Below, piece by piece: positions 47,951 through 57,570 of a stretch of DNA of 64,000 nt. The stretch comes from Anaeramoeba flamelloides (lineage: Eukaryota > Metamonada > Anaeramoebidae). The DNA lies in assembly GCA_027625915.1 (NCBI GenBank), contig JANTQA010000012.1, forward strand, positions 372,001 through 436,000. Reading direction: 5' to 3'. The translations under genes were made by a program, and so were the position numbers. Below the pieces are notes generated by a model that was not told the origin of the DNA, did no database searches, and saw only the letters and a program-made list of their open reading frames with translations. How positions within the stretch are numbered: the first letter of the stretch is position 1; each line of letters starts with the position of its first letter.

Positions 47951-50900
47951 ATGGCATTAGATCTTGTATCGTCCATTTTTTCTGCATGTATGTATATTCA
48001 TGAACAAGTTATGCTCTGTAAAAATAATAATAGCCATGTTCACAAACTTCAACGTGTATTGTATTCATTAGAAGAACCTCTTAAAAGTAAATATAACCAA
48101 ATTCCCTTGATAAAACCAACAAAACAAAAACAATATTTTTTTGTTTTTTTCAACATTTTCTTCGTGAATCTCAACAAATCTTTATTAAATTTCTTTTCAA
48201 TTTACAAACACATGTAAAACTTCCAAAAGAATTAAAGGAGGACGAGGAAAAAGCAGACAAAAAATTACAGGTACTTCATGATATAATGTTTCTTATTAAA
48301 GATCTTCAGGAATTTCTGGATAGCAAGATCTTTCAAAAGAAACTTTTCAGGATTGCTCGACGTAAAAAAATCAAAGAAGATTTGGAGGGCTATCAACAGG
48401 ATCTGAATGAGCAAGTAAATTTACTCAGCTTAGGCGTTATTACAGAGGTGAACGAAAAGGTCAACAAGGTTGATGAGAATGTGGAAACTGTGCTAGGTGA
48501 GATTGCTGTGATCAAGGACGAGATCAAAAAATATAACAAGAGCATCGAGGAAGAAAAGCCTGCCGAGTTCAATTTCAATGACCTGAGTATCCTTGATCTT
48601 CAAAAGATGTTTGGCATGGACAAAAAGGGAGCAACGATCATTCGTAATGCGATCAATACAAACAATAAAGAACAGGTCGACTCGTTTGACTTGATGTATG
48701 CGAAACGGATCCTCAAGAAAGGCAAAATCCCCGATCAAGCGGAATTTTGCTTCACCTCATGGGACGTCGACTCGAATGGGTCGCTCTCGCAGGAAGAGAT
48801 TTATGACACGATGTACAACATCTTGCGGCTGAAATCGTTACATGGCTATGTGAAGAGCTTTGACAACAAAAAATGGTTTCTTGCCTTTGAAAAGCAACCA
48901 GAGGAAAAGCAAAACCATTTCTACAAGTTAATTGAAAAGGAGATCATTGAGAGGGCTGAGGAATTGAAGATCAGCGATGAAATAAGTCTAATATTTCAAA
49001 AAGCAAAAGTAAACAAGGAACAAGAAATTGAAAAGGACGACTATATAAAGTATTGTATGGATCAGAGTTCATCACTTTTAGATATCTTTTGTGATTCGTT
49101 ATGCTCTGTTATGTCCATTAAACGCAAAAGAAGAAGAGAAAAAATGGCCATTAAAATCGAGCAAGTGTCACAAGGCGAAAATGCGTCTCGAGATTACAAA
49201 GACGAAGAAGAAGAAGAACAAGAAAAGGAAAAGCAAAAAGAAAAAGAAGAAGTCAAAATTGAAAAAGAAGAAAATGATGAAGTAGAAAAAGAAAACGAAA
49301 AAGAAGTAGAAAAAGAAATTAATTATCAATCTGACAAATGGGATGGCAAAATTAAAAAATCAACGATAAATATTTATAATAATGGTAAAACCATTAAAAA
49401 ATTGGAGAAAGGATGGGATTGGATCAGAGGTACTAAGGTAATGTCTCATAACACTGGTGTGTATCACTATGGGATCAAAATTGATTCACATAACAATTTT
49501 GAAAATCCCTATTTGATGATGGGGATTGTTCCATCTGCATCCACGAGCCATACGTACAGTTCGGGCTATTGTTTCACGGGCGACGACTCTGGCCAATGGG
49601 AGGGAAGATATTGTTTGAATAAAGCGAGTGGCTATGGGAATGGGTGCAGGATTAAAACAGGTGATATTATCCATGTAATAGTTGACACTGATTCCAAAAA
49701 TCTTTCATTCAAGTTAAATTCACAGGATCTAGGAATTTGCCAAGATAATATCCCCAATGAGTGTATTCTTAGTGTAGATCTCTGTTCGAAAAACGATCAA
49801 ATAACACTTCTTGAGAATGGTGATCAATCTGAGGGCAATGATCAAGATAATATTGGCATAATTGATCAAAATTCCAGTGACTTAAAAGAGGAACGGTTAA
49901 AATGCCATGTGGGCGATCTAATTAAACAATACAAATGGTCGTCAGAATGGACAAACATCAGGCCATTCCAAGTTGGAAAAAAGCATTTCAATTTTGAATA
50001 CAAAAATAATACAGGAAGAGCAGATATTTTAAGGGTAAATAATGACGGATCACTGAGCAAGGAAGAGCCCCATAAATATAATTGGAGTAAAGGATGGACA
50101 ACGACGCAGTTCTACACAATAAATGGGATCACTTATTTATTGCTATTGAAAAAGGAAACTGGGCTAGCCAAGATCCATAAAATGAATGAAAATGGATCAT
50201 TGGGCGAGCTAGTTGAAGAGCATTATTGGTCCTCGGGATGGACGAATATCAAGCCATTCCAAATCGGAAAAAAGCATTATCTTTTCCAATACAAAACCAA
50301 TCATGGAATCGCAGACATTTTGATGGTCAATAATGACGGAACAATCGGCGAGAATCTTCACAGGTATAAATGGAGCAAGGGATGGACAACAACAGAGTTC
50401 TATATAATAAATGGGATCACTTTTTTATTTCTATTGAAAAATGACAATGGAATAATCCAAATTAATAAAATGAATGAAAATGGATCGCTGGGCGAGCTAG
50501 TTGAAGAGCATTATTGGTCCTCGGGATGGACGAATATCAAGCCATTTCAAAAGGGCGGCCAACATTATCTTTTTGCATACAAAGCAAATCATGGAATCGC
50601 AGACATTTTGATGGTCAACAATAACGGAACAATCGGCGAAACTCTTCACAAGCATCAGTGGAGTAAAGGATGGACAACAACGGAATTCTACACAATCAAA
50701 GGGAACACCTATTTATTTCTATTGAAAAAAACTAATGGGCAAGTTAAAATACATATAATGGGTAAAAGAGAATCACCGGAGAGTAAAAAGAAAGGGCCCA
50801 TTGATTTAAAACAGGCAAGATTAAAATGCCTTGTGGGCGATCTAATTAAAAAATACAAATGGTCATCAGAATGGACGAACATCAAGCCATTCCAAGTTGG

Positions 50901-51693
50901 AAACAAACATTACAATTTCGAATACAAAAATAACAATGGAAGAGCAGACATCATGATGTTAAATAATGACGGATCACTTGGCGAAACTCTTCACAAGTAT
51001 AAATGGAGCAAGGGATGGACAACAACAGAGTTCTACACAATAAAAGGGACCACCTATTTGCTGTTGTTGAAAATGGGCACTCAAGTCGCGATGGTACATA
51101 AAATGAATGAAAACGGATCGTTAGGTGAGCTAGTTAAAGAAATAAAATGCTCGTCTGGGTGGACGAACATCAGGCCATTCCAAATTGGAAACAAGCATTA
51201 TCTTTTTGGATACAAAGCAAACGATGGAAGGGTAGACATTTTAATGTTAAACAATAACGGAACAATCGGAAAAATACTTCATCAATCCAAATGGAGTAAA
51301 GGATGGACAACAACAGAGCTATACACAATAAAAGGGAACACTTATTTATTGCTGTTGAAAAAGGGCAACGGCCTCGTGATGGTCCATAAAATGAATGAAA
51401 ATGGATCGGTAGGCAAGCTTGTTGAGAAGCATAATTGGGAAGCTGGATGGACAAACGTCATGCCATTCCAAGTCGGAAAAAAACATTATCTTTTTACATA
51501 TATGATCAACAAAGGAAGAACACATATTTTATTATTAAACAGGGATGGGACAATCGGTGAAACCCTTCATAAAAATAAGTGGAGTAAAGGATGGTCAACT
51601 ACGGATTTCTACACAATAAATGGAATCACTTATTTATTGCTATTGAAAAAAACTAATGGACTAGTGAAAATACATAAAATGGGTAAAATGTAA
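47951..51693 (+). CDS. MLKL/HeLo-like helical domain, EF-hand, SPRY-like domain and twelve Trp-rich repeats
   Basis: Two exons (47951-48086, 48230-51693) joined by a 143-base GT-AG intron give about 1,199 residues. Residues 1-125 (MALDLVSSIFSACMYIHEQV, LQRVLYSLEEPLK, KKLFRIARRKK, LLSLG) are helical and resemble the four-helix bundle of MLKL/HeLo-type proteins, which permeabilise membranes in cell death; this is a pattern match, not a homology search. An EF-hand loop DVDSNGSLSQEE (224-235) has all the calcium-binding positions. An acidic coiled stretch follows, then a SPRY-like domain (about 416-566, GVYHYGIKI, YLMMGIVPSAS, GDIIHVIVD). Two blocks of six Trp repeats (WSSGWTN / WSKGWTTTEFYTI), each opened by RLKCxVGDLIK, fit two six-bladed lectin-like propellers. 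Role inferred: a sensor coupled to membrane damage or scaffolding. Confidence 0.75.
48087..48229 (+). other. Likely intron of the MLKL/HeLo-like gene
   Basis: Donor AAAA-GTAAAT, acceptor TTCCAAAAG. Joining the exons keeps frame (EEPLK-KLKEDEEK). No other AG occurs between 48088 and 48228, so this is the first possible acceptor. The last bases of the intron also read as KLPKE in frame, so a one-base sequence error instead of an intron cannot be excluded. Confidence 0.6.
49900..51690 (+). repeat. Two tandem blocks of six Trp-rich repeat units
   Basis: Units of about 48-50 residues alternate between a WSSGWTNI.PFQVG type and a WSKGWTTTEFYTI type. Block 1 covers about 49929-50758 and block 2 about 50850-51690. 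Each starts after RLKCHVGDLIK or RLKCLVGDLIK, pointing to duplication of a whole six-unit module. Confidence 0.85.
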
Positions 51694-51748
51694 TATTGAA
51701 GAATCATTTATCTATTAATTTGTTTGTTTATTGATTACCAAATGATAT

Positions 51749-51825
51749 ATATATATCTATATATATATATATATCTATATATATATATATATCTATATAT
51801 ATATATATATCTATATATATATTAA
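51749..51825. repeat. TA/TATATC microsatellite
   Basis: (AT)n interrupted at regular spacing by C (TATATATCTATATATATA), then an A run. It lies just past the stop codon of the MLKL/HeLo-like gene. Confidence 0.9.
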
Positions 51826-52157
51826 AAAAAAAAAAAAAAAAATTTGAATCAAAAAGTTGAAAAGAAAAATAAATTTAATATATAAATGGATATCATTTTA
51901 ATTTTACTTGAAATAAATATTTTGAAATAAATACTTAATCAAGATAAAAGAAAAATTATCTTTCTTTGAAAAGGAAATTGTCAAGTATAGAGACTTTAAA
52001 TGAATTTGTAATATAAAAAACAAATCCCAAATCTTAATCTTGATTATAATTAAATTGATCTTGAATTGACAGTTTTATAATAAATTGATTTTAAGGAATT
52101 TCAAGTTTTTTGCTTTTTTTTTTTTTTTTTTTTTGTTATTTTATTTTTTTATTTTGT

Positions 52158-52518
52158 TTAAGGATTATCTAAAAAAACGCCCCCATGAGGGGTGAAATAT
52201 TTAAAACATTACTGAAATAAACACCTTTTCTATTTATTTACTGAAGAACTATTAAATTTCAATTTGTTAAGAATGAGAAAATCTGCCTGATCAGATTCTT
52301 AATAGTAAATTGGTAGTGAAAACCTAATCCCAACATTTTTGTTCTAAGACAAGTATTATACAAACTATTTTTCATAAATTTTGACTCACTTTATAATGTT
52401 AATGGAAGTTGTTTTGAAGGTTTATTCCAGTATTCTTAACAAAAAATATTTTCAAATTTTTGGATCAGAATCATTTTTTCTAATTTTGCAAATTTTAGTT
52501 TTACTTTTTCAAATTTTT

Positions 52519-52568
<50 letters not shown>

Positions 52569-53214
52569 CTTTTGTTTTTCTTTTTCTTTTTATACTTTTT
52601 TTTTTTTTTTTTTTTTTTTAAAAGATCATGTGGAAAAAAAAAAGAGATCTTCGAAAAGACAAATAATCACTATGAAAATTGAGACTATGTAATGTCTTTG
52701 AAAATGGATTTAATTATTCATAAAAAATATTGTTGTTCAACTTTTTTACAGTGAAAGTTCAGTAATAAAAAATGGGTAATGCTCATTTCAAAAATTGTTA
52801 CTCACTTTTTTTTAGTTTTTCGTTTTATTTTTTTTAATTTTCAATATATCAGGCTTTTAACGATTTAGAATGACTTAAAAGAGAATTACAAATCATATGT
52901 AATTATTAATTGTTTTTGAATACTAAAGGATAATTTTTTATTTTCAATTTATTATTTCAGGCGAGTCACAATTTTTGAAAAAGAGTTTAGTTTCAAATAA
53001 AAACCTCTAAAAAAATCGAGTTAGAATAAAAAATGGTTGGGATAAGGTTTTCACTACCAATTTACTATTAAGAATCTGATCAGGTAGATTGTCCAATTTT
53101 TAAAAAATTGATATTGAATAGTTCTTCTGTAAATAAAGAGAAAAGTTGTTTATTTCAGTAATATTTTAAATCTTTCACCCCTCTCGGAGGCGTTTTTTTT
53201 TAGATAATCCTTAA
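52158..53214. mobile_element. TTAA-flanked inverted-repeat element, 1,057 bp
   Basis: The ends TTAA-GGATTATCTAAAAAAACG and the mirrored right end AGATAATCC-TTAA enclose arms of about 180 bases (shared AATCTGATCAGG, GGTTTTCACTACCAATTTAC and mirrors). The centre holds a T run at about 52520-52568. No gene. This is the third TTAA-flanked element in the window; the internal sequences are unrelated, but all three start GG after TTAA. Confidence 0.7.
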
Positions 53215-53339
53215 ATAGACCAAATATCAATTCCTTACAACTCGCTTTCTCTTAGATCAAATATTTTTATTTCAATAATAATTCACATATTATAACACTT
53301 TCAACATTTAAAACATATCTATATCACACATATAATATG

Positions 53340-54225
53340 TTAAATAATTTTTTTTTTATTAGGCTGAATATTAGAATTCATTTTTCAAAATTAGTTATTA
53401 AATGGTGAATTTATATTTTTTTAAAATCAGACTTTTTCTTTATGTATTTTTAAGGGTAATAATTTTTGAGAAATATTGAAATGATATAGAGAGCAGAGCT
53501 CTAAAAATCTAAAGATAATATTGTAGTTGCCTTTCAAAAGATTTTTGGAAATCCTATATTATTAGGTAAAGTTTTTGATTTTGGTATTTTAGTTTTTTTT
53601 TCATACTATATTTAACTAATAAAATAGTTTTATTTCAAATTATTTTATTCGAGTTTGGCTTCCTTTTTAGGAAATTTATTTCTTCATAATTTTGATATTA
53701 TTACTAGGTTTTCATTTTTTGATTATTTTAAACAAACTATTTGACACCAGAAATTAAACTATTCATAAAATATAAATATTGATATTGTAAAAAATAGAGT
53801 TTTTACAATTTTAGAGATAAATAAAACGTTTCATGAACTTATTCAAATTTTGATGATTGTAAATATATTTTTAAGATTATCTTACGACATTAATAATTAG
53901 TTTAATCAAAAGATAGTTTGGTGAATACTAATACTGTTAATTGTAAAATAAATCGGACAAAATTTTCATTCATCGTTTCCGAAAAAATCTTTGAAAATCG
54001 AATTATTTTTCAACCATATAACGTGTTTAACGTGGTTAGAGGATCAGGACTATCAAAATTCTGTATTCAAAGGATTTTTGAAATCATAATTTAATTTTGG
54101 AAAGATAAATGAAAATTTTGTCCGATTTATTTTTCAATTAATAGAATTTCAATTGTTTTTTTCAAAAAATCATTAGAAAAACAAATTCTAATATTCGGCC
54201 TAATAAAAAAAAATTATTTAACTTA
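53340..54225. mobile_element. Inverted-repeat element with GTTAAATAATTTTTTT ends
   Basis: TTATTAGGCTGAATATTAGA at the left is mirrored by TCTAATATTCGGCCTAATAA at the right. The interior around 53790 (AAAATAGAGTTTTTACAATT) resembles the interior of the 43364-46116 element, suggesting related families. No coding sequence. Confidence 0.6.
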
Positions 54226-54779
54226 TCAACCGGAAAATCAAAGAAAAATTTGAAAAAATTCAAATCATAAAATTATTGGTTTGTATCTGTACTTTTTACT
54301 CCAAAAAGGACAATATTAGCTGTATTGTCCTTTTTCCCTGATTTTTTAAAAAAAAATTAATAAATTGAGTAAAGTGTCTTTAAAATGACACTCTATGGTT
54401 GATAAGTAAGTTATCTCCTCACATTTTTCAATATTTTCCCTTTTACAAAATAAATAATTATAAATATTAGCCATATTTTCCCTCGTCTTCAACTCTGTGA
54501 AAATATGTGTTGTATTGTTCCTTTGCCTTTAGCCTTCGAAACAATACATAAATATTTAAATTTTTTGGTTTTTAATAGGGAAAATATTGAAAAATAAAAA
54601 GGAAAATTCCCACACATATTGTTCATTTTGCTTTTTTTCATATTTTTTTCTAAACTAAAAACCCAAATCAACTTCCAAATTTCTTAACTTCTCCAAACCA
54701 AATCTAAGTCACAAACTTCCGAACTTTCCCAAAAAAAAAAACATCATTCTATTCGTTTAGTTTCGCTAAAATTAAATTA
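54226..54779. promoter_or_regulatory. Upstream region of the RCC1-BTB paralogue
   Basis: A short hairpin AAAAAGGACAATATTAGC and its mirror lie near 54302-54339. The last 80 bases resemble the upstream region of the 8538-13201 gene, including the shared AATTAATGTCCAATATTAAG, so the promoter was duplicated with the gene. Confidence 0.4.
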
Positions 54780-56059
54780 ATGTCCAATATTAAGTCGCAT
54801 TGGCGATTTAATTTCAAAAACCAAACAAACCGACAAATTCGAAACCTTGGAAACAATAAAAACCTTTCCCGAAGAAGTTACAAAGATTCTTGATGTTGTT
54901 TCAGATAATCTAGATAATATTGTCTTTTTGAGTTCCGAAGGCAAACTAAACCAAACAACTAAAAAAAATTATGATGAGAAGCTACAAGCAATTGAAAACC
55001 TACCACCAATGAAAAGTATTTCGACTGGCTATCATCATTTCCGTGCGCTCTCAAATGAAGAAAAGCCCAAGGTCTATGCGTGGGGTCAAAATTATGACGA
55101 ACAACTTGGTTTTGACACCAACGACCGTGAGTCCAAAAACCAATTTTAATTGAATCTTTAAAAGAAAAAAACATTGAACAAATCTCTTGTATTGGTTACT
55201 GTTCATTTTTTTAAGACAAAACAACAAGTATTCTGTTTGGATGTGGTCAGACTTCCGATGGAAAGTTGGGAAAACCAGAAATTACAGAAGAGAATGCAGA
55301 TATCCAAAAATTACATGAAAATGTTGCTAATGTATTTGGTGGTCATTCGGATCATACACTTATGATAAAAACTGATGGAAAATTATATGCTTTTGGTCTT
55401 AATCTTTTTGGTAACCTTTTTTCAAATTTTTTTTTGATTTTTTTCTCTTTTTTTTTCTCATAGTCCATTTTTTTCCTTTTTTCTGTAGTGTTTTCTTTTG
55501 TCTTTTCTTTTCGAAGAGAAATATTCTTCTTCTTTTTTTTCAAGAGAAAAACTTGAAGAAATAGTTCCTGGAGAGAAAAAATAAAAAAATAACAAAGAAA
55601 GAGTATTTCAAGAAAAACACTCAAAAATAAGATCCAAGGAATAAGATTTTAAACCTAAAAAGGGAAGTAAAAAAATTATTAAGTATCTTTTTGTTTTTTT
55701 TTTTACCAAATCTCTGTTTTTAAAATTCCCAAAGAAAATCAAAAAAATCTCTTTTTGGTGTTTGCAAACAAGAAACTAAAATTTTGAAAACTCCTTTCAA
55801 GAGATCACTTACACTTCAATTTTTTAAAGCTACCAATTCCTCCAAATGAAGAAATCGGTTTGTTTACTTTTAATTTGATTTTTATTCAATCTCTAAATCC
55901 AAACAGGGGATATAGCCACCAAGGCACATGAAACTTTCAATTTTGTAAATCAAAAAATATTCAAAGAAGAAGAAAAATATTTTGATTTATTATTATTATT
56001 TTTTCACTTTCTTAAGAACTACGTTGGCAATTGATCAATTTATCTCAACACCTTTTGAA

Positions 56060-56300
56060 CCAATATCATTTAAAATGTAAAGTTGTGATCTTTGAAATAT
56101 TCTCCAATTTGGATCAAAAAATCATTTTTCGTCATTTTTTTTATGAAAAATGAAAAAGAAAATTTGATATACGTACTATCGAACACCCTTGTTAAGGATG
56201 GTAAAAATGAAAAAGAAAAACACACCGCGGTTTCCTTACAGAAAAAATTAAGATCATTTCAAACATTCTCAATAAACAACTTTTACTTTTAATGATCTCA
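56060..56300 (+). pseudogene. Decayed gene fragment D, copy 4
   Basis: TTGTGATCTTTGAAATATTC and CACCCTTGTTAAGGATGG match 2945-3090. It lies inside the large intron of the RCC1-BTB paralogue, and the reading frame is broken. Confidence 0.5.
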
Positions 56301-56379
56301 ATTCTCTAAGATTTTTGAATGTTGGATTCCTTGAATTGTTCTTGTAATTCGTAAACCAGATTAATTCACAACAAAGAGG

Positions 56380-56963
56380 TTGAGGGTTTTTCTTGTTTTT
56401 TGTTTGATTTTTGTTGTTTTTCCTTGAATAAATCTCCCAAACATGACTAAAAGGAGAGTATCTCCTTGAATTGTTTGTGGAGCAACATGATCCATAACAA
56501 CACACTTCTTGTTTTTTATGCTTTTTTGATAAAAATTTTTTTGTTTGGATCGTTTCTCTCAAAACACAATTGGTTGAGTCAAGGAAAATTGAGTTGAGGT
56601 TGAGTGGGTGAAGGTTTGGTGGAATTTTGCATTCAAATATCTTTTGAAAATTAAGTTTGCAAAATTAGTCACTTTTTGTTTTTAAAAAATAAATTTCTTT
56701 ATCAGTTGAAGAAAAATGATCTTTTAATTTTGGGAATTGGTGATTTTAGTGGATTCAATACAATACCAAATAAATTATCGTGGGCATTAATCAAAAAAGG
56801 TAATTGTTGGAAAACAACAGACAATAATTCATCAAAATTTTCAATTTTCTCCATTATTGACCTTTTAGGTGAAAGTAGCAAACCTTCTCATCTTCTCTCA
56901 CAATTCAAAAATAAACCAAAGAAACCCCCAAACATTGTCTCCAGGTTTGCCACTTTCACCTAA
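56380..56963. pseudogene. Duplicated segment R, copy lacking the MITE
   Basis: The minus strand at 56380-56590 contains ETIQTKKFLSKKHKK and CCSTNN; the plus strand at 56700-56960 reads NDLLILGIGDFSGFNTIPNK and SWALIKKGNCWKTT. It aligns with 5865-6420. At about 56690-56700 the sequence AAAAAATAAATTTC is uninterrupted, whereas the other copy carries a MITE here. No family is recognised. Confidence 0.45.
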
Positions 56964-57244
56964 ATAGAAATTTTCTCCAAAAGCTGTTTTTTCGCAACAT
57001 TCTTTGTCATTTTGAGATACGAGGAGAGAAAAATATATGTCAAAAATGACATTTTTTAGCACTTAGATCTCGCTGAATAAATAATTGTGAGATTTTTCCA
57101 ACCTCCATAATTCTCTTGTATCACACACGCCCCTAATTTTCAATTGCAAACGTAGTTCTTAATTTGATCAAGATCATTTTGTTTGAAAAATAAATTTGTG
57201 GTGATAGGTAGTCTATTGATTTTCAAAGAAAGAAGATATTATAT

Positions 57245-57352
57245 TTTTTTTATTTTTATTATTATTGAAGGGAGGAGTTATTAAAACCTCTTGTTTACCG
57301 TGTTTTTTTTTTTAATTTTCCAAATAAATTGAAAATTTTTGAAATTTACCGT
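57245..57352 (-). mobile_element. Very short LINE 3' end
   Basis: The T-rich start followed by GAAGGGAGGAGTTATTAAAA matches the 3' tail of the 57.57-kb LINE. Only about 100 bases were inserted, ending at a family-F foldback. Confidence 0.5.
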
Positions 57353-57570
57353 TTTGAAAAAAAAGTGAAAACACCGTTTTTCATTGGTAACATTAATAGA
57401 ATCACATAAACCTGAAAATGAAAAGTAAAATCAATAAAAAGAAGAAACCAATTAACTTCAAATAATAACCCATTATATTTTTTTCAATCAATTCAACAAA
57501 CACAATTTAAATTTACTTTATTATCGAAATTGTTGTTGTGGTTTTGGAGATCCCAAAAAAAGTCAATTTT
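57353..57570. mobile_element. Foldback element F, left half (split by a LINE)
   Basis: Matches the left half of the 40875-41337 copy (GTAACATTAATAGAATCACA, CCTGAAAATGAAAAGTAAAA, GGAGATCCCAAAAAAAGTCA). The right half continues at 60313. Confidence 0.7.

Noticed and set aside
48393-51454. Minus-strand frames opposite the MLKL/HeLo-like gene
   Set aside because: They are shadows of the plus-strand repeats, without independent features.
52381-52692. Open frame with a long poly-Phe stretch
   Set aside because: It is produced by a poly-T run inside a TTAA-flanked element and has no protein-like composition.
56676-56963. Reading LILGIGDFSGF as the first RCC1 repeat of another gene
   Set aside because: No further RCC1 repeats follow in frame, and the segment is a duplicated piece of unknown nature.
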